Shown: one piece after another, positions 1 to 8,960 of the stretch
How the letters are laid out: each line of letters starts with the position of its first letter
How positions within the stretch are numbered: position 1 is the first letter of the stretch
Origin: UBA11612 sp965228575
GTDB taxonomy: Bacteria; Pseudomonadota; Alphaproteobacteria; Rhodospirillales; Rhodospirillaceae
Reading direction: 5' to 3'
Length of the DNA stretch: 64,000 nt
Assembly: GCA_965228575.1 (NCBI GenBank)
Contig: CBDDHW010000070.1
Location: forward strand, 46,952 to 110,951
The notes under the pieces: model-generated
Databases searched by the model: none
What the model saw: only the letters and a program-made list of their open reading frames with translations
Told to the model about the DNA's origin: nothing
Translations under genes and position numbers: made by a program

Positions 1-853
1 GGTTGTTGCTTTCGCAAAGCCGGCCATAATATTGCATCGCGCCAACACCGGCGGCGGGCCCGGACAGACACAGAGCGACCGGCGCCTTGGCAATGCGGTC
101 AAGACCTATGGCGCCGCCATTGCTTTGAATAAGAGTGATGTCACCGCGGTATCCTAACTCGCGCAATTTTTGCCCAAGAGCTTCGAGGTAGGAAATAACG
201 CGGCGGCGAATATATGCATCAACAACTGTCGTCGACCCGCGCTCGTACTCGCCAACGATTGGCGCAAGCCGGGAGGACAGCGAAACCGAAAGATGTGAGG
301 CTTCGCTTTGAATAATCTCAGCGGCCTCTTCTTCATGCTCGCCGTTGACATAGGCATTCAAAAAACAAATAGCGATTGCATCGACATCCCGCGGCGCAAA
401 GGCTTCTACGGCACGGCGTACATCGTCAGGCACCAAAGGCGCCAATATCTTACCTTGGGCATCAATGCGTTCCTGAACGCCCAGTCGTAAATGACGGGGA
501 ACCAGGGGTTCGGCGAACGGCGTGCGATGATCCCAGGGGTTTTCGCGAATGCCGCGGCGAATTTCCAAGCTGTCGCGAAATCCTTTAGTGGTGAGCATGC
601 CCACTTTCGCGCCTTTGCGCTCAAGCACAGTATTCGTTGCGATTGTGGAGCCATGGACGAACCAACGGCATTGGCTCAAGAGATCACCAATAGAAATTTC
701 CAAACCGTTTGCCGCGGAGTTCAGCGCATTCAACACGCCGAGGCTCGGATCATCCGGCACCGATGGGACTTTGAAAACCTCAATAGCTTGATCCAACCGA
801 TCTACAACAAGATCGGTAAAGGTGCCGCCCACATCGACGCTGATCCTAATCAT
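1..853 (-). CDS. hyuA: Hydantoinase/oxoprolinase family protein HyuA, N-terminal part (runs off left edge)
   Basis: I translated this frame directly; it is open to the window edge. About 284 residues are present. They begin MIRISVDVGGTFTDL, the N-terminal signature of the HyuA / N-methylhydantoinase A / acetone carboxylase beta superfamily (hydantoinase_A_N plus the start of hydantoinase_A). HGSTIATNT and the later LSGPAAGVGA motif fit the ATP-binding fold of these ATP-dependent amide hydrolases. The full protein would be about 680-700 residues, so roughly 40% is visible. The ATG overlaps the stop of the DUF1028 gene by 4 bp (ATGA), so translation is probably coupled. HyuB is often the next gene and may lie beyond the edge, which is inference. 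The family assignment is firm. The substrate (hydantoin, oxoproline or other lactam) is not predictable. Confidence 0.9.
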   Translation of the reverse strand, partial: MIRISVDVGGTFTDLVVDRLDQAIEVFKVPSVPDDPSLGVLNALNSAANGLEISIGDLLSQCRWFVHGSTIATNTVLERKGAKVGMLTTKGFRDSLEIRRGIRENPWDHRTPFAEPLVPRHLRLGVQERIDAQGKILAPLVPDDVRRAVEAFAPRDVDAIAICFLNAYVNGEHEEEAAEIIQSEASHLSVSLSSRLAPIVGEYERGSTTVVDAYIRRRVISYLEALGQKLRELGYRGDITLIQSNGGAIGLDRIAKAPVALCLSGPAAGVGAMQYYGRLCESNN

Positions 854-1593
854 GGACGGTACGGAAATTTATCGCTGCCGCCTCGGGAGGCGGGCACGGG
901 CTTACCGTAGGTTCGCTCCAATCCAAGTTTTTTGAACTGATCTTTGACCCTTGGCACGTTGGGGTTGCGGTTGCGTTCTTCGTAGTAGGGAAGAAGGGGT
1001 GCATACCAATCAAAAATACGCCGCAGTTCGGCGACCGGTTCGTCGCAAATGTCCACGCGCAAATCGCAGCGGGAAACGGACTGATCGCCGAAGGATAAAA
1101 TAGCGGCTGAAGTTTGCCCTTCGTCTTGTCCTCCGGCATCGCGCCCGGCTTCAACGGCACACATTAATCGTTCTTCAAGGGTATCTGTTTCCTTGTCATG
1201 AAAACCCTCGGCTATCGCCTCAATAACCTGCGGGCCGACAATAAGGTTGCCCATGGCGACGAAATTCTCTCCGGTTATATGACCGGCCCATTGCATATTA
1301 TCCTCGCCAGTAAACGCGGACGACCGTCCTTCGTTGTCGACAATTCCAATTTGACGTTTGCCCGGCCAATCATCACTCGATGTCACTTCTGTTATGACCT
1401 TGCGCGGGCTGTATCCTTGTTCGAGCAACCGCAAGCTCAACGCACCTAGGCGCGGTTCAGCAATTGCTTGAAACGCAATCGCGCCAGCATGGGAGACGAA
1501 CGAACAGCGACTACCCACCGCAGGAGAACTGGTCGCCATCGCAACGCCGCGATGACCTGTTCGCGGGCACCGGCCAACAATCGTAAAAGTCAT
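850..1593 (-). CDS. DUF1028 family protein (Ntn-hydrolase-like)
   Basis: The 247-residue protein has the features of the DUF1028 family: a TFTIVGRCPRTG start, an AMATSSPAVGSRC segment, the HAGAIAFQA segment and a GRSSAFTG-type segment. Members are often described as Ntn-hydrolase-like and are commonly found beside amidohydrolase and ABC importer genes, but I know of no firmly established reaction. There is no signal peptide, so it should be cytoplasmic. It overlaps the upstream ATPase gene and the downstream hyuA gene by 4 bp each, so it is embedded in the transporter-hyuA operon. A role in hydrolysing the imported amide or its product is inference. Confidence 0.85.
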   Translation of the reverse strand: MTFTIVGRCPRTGHRGVAMATSSPAVGSRCSFVSHAGAIAFQAIAEPRLGALSLRLLEQGYSPRKVITEVTSSDDWPGKRQIGIVDNEGRSSAFTGEDNMQWAGHITGENFVAMGNLIVGPQVIEAIAEGFHDKETDTLEERLMCAVEAGRDAGGQDEGQTSAAILSFGDQSVSRCDLRVDICDEPVAELRRIFDWYAPLLPYYEERNRNPNVPRVKDQFKKLGLERTYGKPVPASRGGSDKFPYRP

Positions 1594-2696
1594 GAAACAT
1601 CCTTTTCTTGTGCATATGTCCCAGGCAAGGGGAGGGCGTCATCATCGCGCCACCCAAAGGTAATGGTGTCGCCAACGTCGACCGTCGGTGGTCCCGAGCT
1701 GCTGACGATCAGTGAGGTTCCGTTCGCCTCGATCTCAATACGCGTGAACGCGCCCAGGAAAGATGTCGCGCGAACTGTGCCCTGTCCTTTCGATAAATCG
1801 TCTGCCGGATTCGTCACTATGGTTTCGGGCCGGATGGCAATTGTGACGTCATCGCCTACAGAAAACGCACCGCTCTGAATGGTAAGCTCGCCGATAGGTG
1901 TTGTCGCGCGAGATGTTCCCCCGGCGGCTGACGAAATTTGCCCCGGAATGAGATTTGTCTCACCGATGAAGTCGGCCACGTAAGAGCTAGCCGGACGTTG
2001 ATAAATATCTTGCGGCGTACCCACTTGTACAATGCACCCTTTTTCCATCACGACAATAACGTCAGAAAGGTTCATAGCCTCTTCCTGATCGTGGGTGACG
2101 TAAATGAAGGTTATGCCGACGTCCCTTTGCAAAGCCTTGAGTTCGTTTTGCATGCGCCGGCGCATCTTTAAGTCCAAGGCACCAAGCGGTTCATCGAGCA
2201 ATAGAACCCGAGGCTGAGTTACCAGCGCGCGGGCGAGCGCGACCCGTTGTTGTTGTCCGCCGGACAATTGATGGGGATATTTTTCAGCATGTTCGGTAAG
2301 GCCCAGATTGCTGAGCATGGCCGCGACCCGTTCACTGATCTCCGCTTTTTTTACGCCGTCCATACGCAGACCAAAGGCGACATTGCGGTTGACCGTCATG
2401 TGCGGGAAGAGAGCATAACTTTGAAAAACCATACGTGTGTGCTGGCCGGGCTCATCCCCTTTGACAAGATCGCCTGCGACAAGCACGTCTCCGGCGTCGG
2501 GCCATTCAAAGCCGCCGATCATGCGCAGGGTTGTCGTTTTGCCGCACCCAGACGGACCCAAGAGGGTTACGAACTGACCGGCCTCAACGTCCAAATCTAT
2601 CCCGGCAACCGCTTCGAACTGGCCAAAGCGTTTAACGACGCCGCGCAGCTGAACATCTAGGCGGCCTGCATTGTCTTGGTGCTCGGGCTCGCTCAC
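1590..2696 (-). CDS. ABC transporter ATP-binding protein, PotA-like
   Basis: This is the ATPase subunit of a spermidine/putrescine-type (POPT) importer. Walker A (GPSGCGKTT), the signature LSGGQQQR, Walker B (VLLLDEP) and the H-loop VTHDQEEA are all present, followed by a C-terminal TOBE_2-type domain (about residues 270-368). I chose the GTG at 2696. It overlaps the stop of the binding-protein gene as GTGA and has a GAGGTG ribosome-binding site 8 bp upstream, whereas the longer reading to 2717 needs a TTG. It is the fourth gene of a permease-permease-binding protein-ATPase operon. The substrate is unknown: polyamine by family, but an amide or amino-acid derivative is suggested by hyuA and DUF1028 downstream. 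Confidence 0.93.
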   Translation of the reverse strand: MSEPEHQDNAGRLDVQLRGVVKRFGQFEAVAGIDLDVEAGQFVTLLGPSGCGKTTTLRMIGGFEWPDAGDVLVAGDLVKGDEPGQHTRMVFQSYALFPHMTVNRNVAFGLRMDGVKKAEISERVAAMLSNLGLTEHAEKYPHQLSGGQQQRVALARALVTQPRVLLLDEPLGALDLKMRRRMQNELKALQRDVGITFIYVTHDQEEAMNLSDVIVVMEKGCIVQVGTPQDIYQRPASSYVADFIGETNLIPGQISSAAGGTSRATTPIGELTIQSGAFSVGDDVTIAIRPETIVTNPADDLSKGQGTVRATSFLGAFTRIEIEANGTSLIVSSSGPPTVDVGDTITFGWRDDDALPLPGTYAQEKDVS

Positions 2697-3787
2697 GCGG
2701 CTTTCACCTCGTTCCAAATTTCATTCCAGCGCGATCTGTCTTTTGGAACGCCCTTGAAGGTCAACCTGGACACCGCCTTGGGGTCAATGCCAAGCTCGGT
2801 CACCAGTTCTGGTTCAAGGCGATCGACAGCGGCTTGTGATGATGGGGCATATCCTAAATACCGGGCCATCAGTTCACCGTATTCGGGGCCGATGGTGAAA
2901 TTGGCGTAGTCTTCGACCAGCGAAAGATTGCGGGTTCCCTTAACCGCTGAGATCGCCTCACTCCAGCCAATGGCGCCTTCCTTCGGCCAAACCCAACCAA
3001 CATCGATGCCCGCTTTGCGTAAAGGCGCAATTAAGGTGAGAAAACTCCATGCGACGACGATTTCGCCGGAGGCGAGCATGTTTTGGACGTCCGCGATGTT
3101 CTTCCAGTACGAGCGAACCAGAGGTTTTTGAGAAATCAAAAGTTTCTTTACCTCTTGAAGTTCCTTTTCCTCCATGTCGTAGGGTTTTTCGATGCCAAGT
3201 CTCAGGGCTGCAAGGCCCAGAGAATCTTCCGGTTCATCGCGGAGCGCGATACGGCCTTTCCATTTGGGGTCGAACAATGGGTCCATAGAATCGATATCGC
3301 CGGTTACCGCGCGGTTGAAGGCGATGGCATTTGCGCCCCAAACAAAGGGCACGCCGTAGAGTTTTCCATCAACCGACCACTGGGGCAGGGCGCGAAACTC
3401 TTCGAAGAGGGTATCGATATGCGTGAACTTCGCGGGATTGAGCGGTTCAATCAGGCCGGCTCTAACAGCTAGCGAAATGTAATTCTGAACGGGCACGATC
3501 ATGTCGTACAGACGCGTTCCGCCGCCGCGCAGTTTCGCCATCATTTCATCCGAACTGCTATAGAAGGTCGGCCGCAGTTCTAAATTCATGCGCTTTTTCG
3601 CATCTTCAATAAATGGCCGCTCACCCCAACTCGACCAGGTGAAATAGTTGAGTGTTCGATCTTGAGCCAAGGCGCTTGATGCATTTGCAGCCAGTGCGGA
3701 TGTCCCCACGCCAATTGTCCCAAGTGCGCGCAGCGCTTGGCGCCGGGACATCCCCGCTGGAAGCAATAAATTAATATGATCCGCCAT
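2693..3787 (-). CDS. ABC transporter substrate-binding protein, PotD/PotF-like
   Basis: The 364-residue periplasmic binding protein belongs to the polyamine-type extracellular solute-binding family. It starts with a twin-arginine-like signal (SRRQALRALG, then a small hydrophobic stretch ending SSALAQ), suggesting Tat export. The mature part has the typical NYFTWSSW start. W-S-G-type segments such as VPFVWGANAIAFNR and the LASGEIVVAWSF segment are characteristic of PotD/PotF-like proteins. It lies 25 bp downstream of the second permease gene and overlaps the ATPase gene by 4 bp. Family certain, ligand not. Confidence 0.9.
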   Translation of the reverse strand: MADHINLLLPAGMSRRQALRALGTIGVGTSALAANASSALAQDRTLNYFTWSSWGERPFIEDAKKRMNLELRPTFYSSSDEMMAKLRGGGTRLYDMIVPVQNYISLAVRAGLIEPLNPAKFTHIDTLFEEFRALPQWSVDGKLYGVPFVWGANAIAFNRAVTGDIDSMDPLFDPKWKGRIALRDEPEDSLGLAALRLGIEKPYDMEEKELQEVKKLLISQKPLVRSYWKNIADVQNMLASGEIVVAWSFLTLIAPLRKAGIDVGWVWPKEGAIGWSEAISAVKGTRNLSLVEDYANFTIGPEYGELMARYLGYAPSSQAAVDRLEPELVTELGIDPKAVSRLTFKGVPKDRSRWNEIWNEVKAA

Positions 3788-3812
3788 ACGTCTTTTCCTT
3801 GCCGTCTCTACC

Positions 3813-4619
3813 TTAGGTCTTCTTGGCCGAATTCATCGATTGTGTACGCTGAATAATAACCTGCGCAATCCCCGCCATAATACAGCTCACCACCACCGTC
3901 AGGGTGGCGATTGCGTTGATTTCCGGTGTTATCCCAAACCTCAGCATCGACCATATCACCATGGGAAGCGTGTTATCAGTCCCGGTTGTAAAAAACGTGA
4001 CCACAACCTCGTCAAACGAGAGTGTAAAAGAAATAAGAGCACTGGTCAGAATAGCGGGCGCCAGCATAGGTAGGGTGATTTCCCGCAAAATTGTAAACGT
4101 TCCTGCGCCGAGGTCTCGCGCAGCTTCTTCCAAAGACAGATCAAAGCCGATCAGCCGGGCCGAAATCACCAGAAAGACATAGGGAAAAGCGACAACCGTA
4201 TGTCCGAATATGACTGTGGTCAGTGATAAATTGACCTGCGCCAAATTGTAAAAGCTCAGCAGTGCAATTCCGAGAATGAGATGGGGAACCATAATCGGCA
4301 GGCTCGCGCCCGACCGCAGGGCGTTTCGCCAGCGCGGGGCGTAGCGATGGGCGCCCGTTGCCGCGCTTACGCCCAAGGCCGTCGCCAAAACGACAGTCGC
4401 GGCAGCAACGATCAAACTGTTTATGAGGGCGTCGTGAAAGGCGCTGTTTGTGGCCAGGCGTTCGTACCAGGCTAAGGTAAAACCGCTGATCGGAAAGATA
4501 CTGATCTCAGAGGTATTGAAGGAAAACAACGCGACAAGAAACAAGGGCGCAAAAAGAAACAGCAGGACAAGCCCGGTCCAGGCAGCGAGTAAAACGTTTG
4601 GTGAAATTAACCGGCGCAT
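3813..4619 (-). CDS. ABC transporter permease, PotC-like
   Basis: An inner-membrane permease of the spermidine/putrescine type, about 268 residues. I start it at ATG 4619 (MRRLISPNVL), 2 bp after the upstream permease stop. An open frame extends further upstream to 4895, but that part reads through the other permease and has no membrane character. About six hydrophobic helices are visible. The EAA loop is present as EEAARDLGAG...ITLPMLAP. With the adjacent PotB-like protein it would form the membrane channel. Confidence 0.9.
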   Translation of the reverse strand: MRRLISPNVLLAAWTGLVLLFLFAPLFLVALFSFNTSEISIFPISGFTLAWYERLATNSAFHDALINSLIVAAATVVLATALGVSAATGAHRYAPRWRNALRSGASLPIMVPHLILGIALLSFYNLAQVNLSLTTVIFGHTVVAFPYVFLVISARLIGFDLSLEEAARDLGAGTFTILREITLPMLAPAILTSALISFTLSFDEVVVTFFTTGTDNTLPMVIWSMLRFGITPEINAIATLTVVVSCIMAGIAQVIIQRTQSMNSAKKT

Positions 4620-4621
4620 AG

Positions 4622-5470
4622 TCAGGTTGTCCCCGCAGGCCGGCCCGCGCGAAGCAGAACAACCGCGATAACAAGAATGATGGCCATGATCGCAAGCGAC
4701 ATCGCCGAGCCGAGAGGGTAGTCGTATGCCGCGCCAAATTGTTGCGCGACCATGCTGCCAATCAGAATGCTTCGCGTTCCGCCCAAAAGTTCCGGGGTCA
4801 CGAATGATCCCATCGATGGAATAAAGACAAAAAGGCACCCGGTGGCGACGCCCGGCAAGCTGAGCGGTAGCGTGACCTTGAGAAACGTCTGCCATCTGCC
4901 GCCGCCAAGATCTTTCGCCGCTTCAAGGATGGTAGGGTCGAGTTTCTCCAACACGGCGTAAAGCGGCAAAATAAGGAACGGCATATATATGTGCACCAGC
5001 GCAAGCGTAACGGCGAAGTCGCTATAGAGCAGCCATGTAATGGGTTCATCGGTTAATCCCACCGCCTGGAGCGCCTGGTTGATCGCCCCGTTGGTGCCAA
5101 GGATCAGCATCCATGCGTAGGTGCGCACGAGGTAGCTCGTCCATAGTGGCAGAATTACGAGAACGACCAGCGTTAAGCGGAACCGATTTGTTTTGCGCGC
5201 GAGGTAATAGGCAACCGGGTAGCCGATGCAAAGCGAGATGAGAGTTACCAATAGTGAGATTTTGATCGTTCGCCAGAAAACCGTGAGGTAGAGCGGCCTG
5301 AAGAGCTTCTCGTAATTGTCTAAAGTGAAATCCGAGACGATGTTGTAATCGACCACCTTCCAAAAACTGAGGAGGACGATGGCGATCATCGGCAGCACAA
5401 AGAACGCGCCAATCCACAGGGCCGGCGGTCCAAGGAATGCGGACGCGGCAAGGGCATTCCGAGCCCTCAC
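4622..5470 (-). CDS. ABC transporter permease, PotB-like
   Basis: First gene of the importer operon, 282 residues, with about six transmembrane segments and a typical EAA loop (EAAKDLGGGRWQTF). It starts at a GTG at 5470, with AGGA about 8 bp upstream on the minus strand. It is followed 2 bp later by the second permease gene. Heteromeric PotB/PotC-type permease pairs are standard for this family. The operon promoter should lie in 5471-5636. Confidence 0.9.
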   Translation of the reverse strand: MRARNALAASAFLGPPALWIGAFFVLPMIAIVLLSFWKVVDYNIVSDFTLDNYEKLFRPLYLTVFWRTIKISLLVTLISLCIGYPVAYYLARKTNRFRLTLVVLVILPLWTSYLVRTYAWMLILGTNGAINQALQAVGLTDEPITWLLYSDFAVTLALVHIYMPFLILPLYAVLEKLDPTILEAAKDLGGGRWQTFLKVTLPLSLPGVATGCLFVFIPSMGSFVTPELLGGTRSILIGSMVAQQFGAAYDYPLGSAMSLAIMAIILVIAVVLLRAGRPAGTT

Positions 5471-5494
5471 AATGAGGATCCTACATGAGGTGCT

Positions 5495-5514
5495 GTGGTC
5501 ATAGTACTGGCCAC
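5495..5514. promoter_or_regulatory. Inverted repeat upstream of the PotB-like gene
   Basis: GTGGTC at 5495-5500 and GGCCAC at 5509-5514 form a 6-bp dyad with one G-T wobble around an 8-bp centre. It sits 25 bp upstream of the GTG start, in the 166-bp space between the importer operon and the hybrid kinase gene. It could be an operator or a 5' leader hairpin. The signal is weak and may be chance. Confidence 0.2.
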
Positions 5515-5636
5515 GTCTTTAGCCGTCCTTTGAGAAATTTACACGCCAGATGAGACGCTAACACCCCGCTCGGTCTTGAGGAAGGGCAGGAGGGAAAAGA
5601 GAAGTAGAATTTGCGCAAGCGGTGCAGGAGAGAGAG

Positions 5637-7736
5637 CTATGCACTGGAACTGCCGCTCAGGCGTTTTGCGATGGCGTCATCGGTTGCGGGTATTGCGTCC
5701 AAAATCTCATTCAATAACGATTCGCAGTTTTCAAATGATTTTGCCTCAAGAATGCGCGCCGCCAAATTGCCAATGCGCAGCGCGCCGTACTGTAAGCACA
5801 GCCCTTTCAACGCATGGGCGGCTTTTTGAAACCCGTCGAAATCTTCATCGGCCTTCGATTGAAGTAGCCGGTTCTTATAGTCCTGAATGTTTTCTCGCGT
5901 CATCTGCAGCATCGAATTCAAGGCGTCTTCGCCAATCATGCCTGACAACTCATCTAGTATTTTTTTGTCGAGAATTTCCGGCTTCTCTATTTCGCTGGTT
6001 TCACCGGCCGCTGCTGTATCAATTTGTGCATCTGGGGCGTCATCATGGTCTTGCGCTGGCGCGTAGCGCTTGAGCTGCGCGGACAGCTCGTTCCAATTGA
6101 CCGGTTTGCTGATAAGGTCGGTCAGGCCCGAGGCCCGATACGCCTCGCGGCTCTCCGGAACAATATCAGCCGTTAGAGCAATGATGGGTATTTCGCGCGC
6201 CGGATGATCGAGTGCGCGTATAGCCTGGGTTGCCGTTACTCCATCCATCTCCGGCATCTGCATATCCATGAGAACGATGTGGTAGGAGCTTTCCTGAACG
6301 GCTTCGAGGGCGAGCGCGCCGTTGTCAACGGTTTTGACCCTATGCCCCCATCGCGTGAGCATCGATTCAAGAAGAAAACGTGTGGCTTCGTTGTCGTCAG
6401 CGACCAGAACGTTCAAGCTGCGGGAGACCGCCAAATTTGGCGCGCCGGGCTGTTCGGTGTTTATGAGCGTCGCGGTTCGATCCTCGAACACAGGCACGGT
6501 AAACGCAAACGTTGAACCTTGACCAAGAGTTGAAGAGACCGAAATTTCACCGCCCATCAGTTTCAGAAGGCTGCTGCTAATCGACAAGCCGAGGCCAGTT
6601 CCTCCAAACCGGCGCGATATGCCGGCATCGGCTTGCATAAACGGCTGGAACAAGCCTTTCTGCTGTTCAGGCGTCATACCTATGCCTGTATCGGCAACCT
6701 GAAATAAGAGAGCGGTTTGATTATTCTGCCTGGCTTGTTTTGATGCGCGAACTGCAACGGTGCCGCGTTCGGTGAATTTGATGGCATTGCCGATGATGTT
6801 GTGTAGAACGCGGCGGATATGCGTGGGATCGCCAATAAAATTGGATTTGAGATCAGAGGAAATATCGATTTTCAGCTCAATGTTTTTCTGCGCCGCGAGC
6901 GGCTGCAAGAGATCGTAGAGGTCTGAAATAAGCTGATGCGCATTAAAGGGGATGCGCTCGATTGTGACTTGTTCGGCTTCGATCTTTGAAAAATCGAGAA
7001 TGTCATTGAGGAGCCCGAGCAGATGGTTACCCGCTTTTGAGATGCGCGAGATTTTGTTGTGGTGATCTGGCGACAGTTTTTCGCTTAAGAGCAAATCCGA
7101 TATTCCAAGCACAGCGGTGAGCGGCGTGCGCAATTCATGGCTCATCATGGCTAGAAATTCGGATTTAGCTTCATTCGCCTTTTCAGCGACCAGCCTGCGC
7201 GCTTCAAGAATTTGCCGAAACTTGGTGATCGCAATCATCGGCCCAATAGCTGCAATTGCAATACGCGACGCGTTGGTGAGCCACTGGGTCAATGTTTGAG
7301 GAGGCAAGTCGGGCGTGGGAAGAAGACCCGAGCTGAACACAAAATAAATGGAGAACGCCGCGCCGACGCACACGGCGATGGCGACCACTCCCATTCTCTC
7401 GCCAAAAAAAACACCGGTCATAATCGCCGCGGCGACGAAGAACGTCAGAGCATAGGGTGTGCCGAAAAGCAGATGACCCGTGACGCCGCCCGCGAAGTAC
7501 AGAAAAATCACCAAGCCCGCGCGAAACCAAAACGGTATTTTGTGGCGTGCAAAGGTGACGATACCCACTGCAGACACCAGAACAACCGTAACTGTCGTTG
7601 CTGGCTGCCAGCCCTGTTCGATCACACGCGACAAGCTTGCAAGACCAGACAAGGACGCGAGCGCAAACATCCACCACAGCGTTGCGTTGCAGACATCGGA
7701 CCTAACATCCGTAAGCGTCTTTTGTTCCAGTGCCAT
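5637..7736 (-). CDS. Hybrid sensor histidine kinase/response regulator with HPt domain
   Basis: A 699-residue membrane phosphorelay protein. Residues about 15-175 hold six or so hydrophobic segments with short loops, so sensing is probably within or near the membrane. A HisKA domain follows with the H-box SHELRTPL (His200). Next come a HATPase domain (NIIGNAIKF, DTGIGM, GTGLGL), a receiver domain (VLVADDNEATR, phospho-Asp in MDMQMPEMDG) and a C-terminal HPt domain (AAHALKGLC). All phosphorelay residues appear present. No cognate output regulator lies next to it. It stands alone between two import operons, so control of one of them is possible but unproven. Short leftward intergenic gaps do not place it in the importer operon. 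Confidence 0.93.
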   Translation of the reverse strand: MALEQKTLTDVRSDVCNATLWWMFALASLSGLASLSRVIEQGWQPATTVTVVLVSAVGIVTFARHKIPFWFRAGLVIFLYFAGGVTGHLLFGTPYALTFFVAAAIMTGVFFGERMGVVAIAVCVGAAFSIYFVFSSGLLPTPDLPPQTLTQWLTNASRIAIAAIGPMIAITKFRQILEARRLVAEKANEAKSEFLAMMSHELRTPLTAVLGISDLLLSEKLSPDHHNKISRISKAGNHLLGLLNDILDFSKIEAEQVTIERIPFNAHQLISDLYDLLQPLAAQKNIELKIDISSDLKSNFIGDPTHIRRVLHNIIGNAIKFTERGTVAVRASKQARQNNQTALLFQVADTGIGMTPEQQKGLFQPFMQADAGISRRFGGTGLGLSISSSLLKLMGGEISVSSTLGQGSTFAFTVPVFEDRTATLINTEQPGAPNLAVSRSLNVLVADDNEATRFLLESMLTRWGHRVKTVDNGALALEAVQESSYHIVLMDMQMPEMDGVTATQAIRALDHPAREIPIIALTADIVPESREAYRASGLTDLISKPVNWNELSAQLKRYAPAQDHDDAPDAQIDTAAAGETSEIEKPEILDKKILDELSGMIGEDALNSMLQMTRENIQDYKNRLLQSKADEDFDGFQKAAHALKGLCLQYGALRIGNLAARILEAKSFENCESLLNEILDAIPATDDAIAKRLSGSSSA

Positions 7737-7862
7737 TACAGTGCGTTTCGATCCATGAAATTAGGGGAAGATTTGATGATTGTTTGTGGATTTTGAGAAG
7801 GGTGTTGTCTCGTGCATCCGGCTTTGCAGTAGTCTATGCCTTTATTTGCGCCCCAATCACTA

Positions 7863-7887
7863 AAACACTTTACCTTATCCGGTGTTT
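7863..7887. promoter_or_regulatory. Inverted repeat (AAACAC-N13-GTGTTT) upstream of the cysteine lyase gene
   Basis: A 6-bp perfect dyad with a 13-bp centre lies 58 bp upstream of the ATG at 7945, in the 208-bp divergent space between the hybrid kinase and lyase genes. The geometry resembles a dimeric regulator site. No regulator gene is adjacent, and a 6-bp dyad can occur by chance. Confidence 0.22.
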
Positions 7888-7944
7888 AAAAATTTAATGC
7901 GGTGCGTGTTTTGGCATCGTGTACTTAAAAGGTTAGCAAAAGAT

Positions 7945-8943
7945 ATGGATTTAACTCGATTTCCCCGCATTCGATTGGCTCATCTTCCAACACCCCTGGA
8001 GCCCATGTCCAGGTTGACCAAGCATCTTGGCGGGCCGAGATATTGGATCAAGAGAGATGACTGTACGGGCCTTGCCACCGGGGGGAACAAGACGCGCAAA
8101 CTTGAGTTTCTGATGGCCGATGCCCTGGCCTCCGGCGCCGATACCATTGTCACGCAAGGTGCAACCCAATCGAACCATGTGCGGCAAACGGCCGCTGCTG
8201 CTGCAAAGTTGGGATTGGCGTGTCATATCATTTTGGAAGACCGAACCGGGTATACCGAGGACGCGTACCAAGCGAACGGCAACGTCCTGCTAGATCATAT
8301 TTTCGGCGCGACCATATCAAAATGCGCCGATGGCACCGACATGAACGCGGAGATGGAGGGTGTCGCCGTTGACCTCAAAAAGAAAGGCAAGGTGCCCTAT
8401 ATTATTCCCGGCGGCGGATCGAATCCCATTGGAGCCTTGGGGTATGTGAACGCGGCTTTTGAGCTTATTGCGCAAGCCAATGATATGGACCTTAAAATCG
8501 CGCATGTGGTTCTTGCAACGGGAAGTGCGGGAACCCACGCGGGGTTTGTCGCAGGCTTTGCCGCAATGCATTGCGCGATTCCTATTTTGGGCATTGGCGT
8601 TCGCGCTCCAAAAGAGCAGCAAGAGCAATCGGTTTTTAACTTAGCCGAACGCACCGCCGAACACATGGGTATGCCCGGCATCGTGAAACGAGAGCAGGTG
8701 GTTGCCAATACCGATTACATCGGGCCGGGATATGGATTGCCAACGGATGGAATGATCGATGCCATCAAACTCGTTGCGCGGCTTGAAGGCATTTTGCTTG
8801 ATCCGGTCTATAGCGGAAAGGCGATGGACGGGCTCATTGATCTCACGCAGAAAGGTGAATTGGAGAAGGACTCAGACGTTGTGTTTTTGCACAGTGGAGG
8901 GGCCGTGGGCCTTTTCGGATATCCCGGCTTTTTTAAGGAATAA
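7945..8943 (+). CDS. PLP-dependent D-cysteine desulfhydrase / L-cysteate sulfo-lyase family protein
   Basis: The 332-residue fold-type II PLP enzyme belongs to the ACC deaminase / D-cysteine desulfhydrase family. The PLP lysine is in GGNKTRKLEF (Lys49), with QSNHVRQTAA and the glycine-rich GGGSNPIGALGY loop. I chose ATG 7945 because MDLTRFPRIRLAHLPTPLE matches the usual start. The ORF extends upstream to 7882 without family similarity. The pattern DDCTGL..GGNKTRK and NGNVLLDH is close to what I recall for CuyA (cysteate to pyruvate, ammonia and sulfite), and D-cysteine desulfhydrase is the alternative. It is convergent with the amino-acid importer operon, 17 bp apart. A role in D-amino-acid or sulfonate catabolism is plausible. 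Confidence 0.85.
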   Translation: MDLTRFPRIRLAHLPTPLEPMSRLTKHLGGPRYWIKRDDCTGLATGGNKTRKLEFLMADALASGADTIVTQGATQSNHVRQTAAAAAKLGLACHIILEDRTGYTEDAYQANGNVLLDHIFGATISKCADGTDMNAEMEGVAVDLKKKGKVPYIIPGGGSNPIGALGYVNAAFELIAQANDMDLKIAHVVLATGSAGTHAGFVAGFAAMHCAIPILGIGVRAPKEQQEQSVFNLAERTAEHMGMPGIVKREQVVANTDYIGPGYGLPTDGMIDAIKLVARLEGILLDPVYSGKAMDGLIDLTQKGELEKDSDVVFLHSGGAVGLFGYPGFFKE

Positions 8944-8960
8944 GCGAAACGTGTGCAGCG

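Noticed and set aside
4620..4895. N-terminal extension of the PotC-like permease
   Set aside because: It overlaps the PotB-like gene fully, and the ATG at 4619 gives the normal family start and length.
7212..7796. A 194-residue frame opposite the hybrid kinase gene
   Set aside because: Rich in Arg, His and Cys and without motifs. Expected antisense artefact of GC-rich coding DNA.
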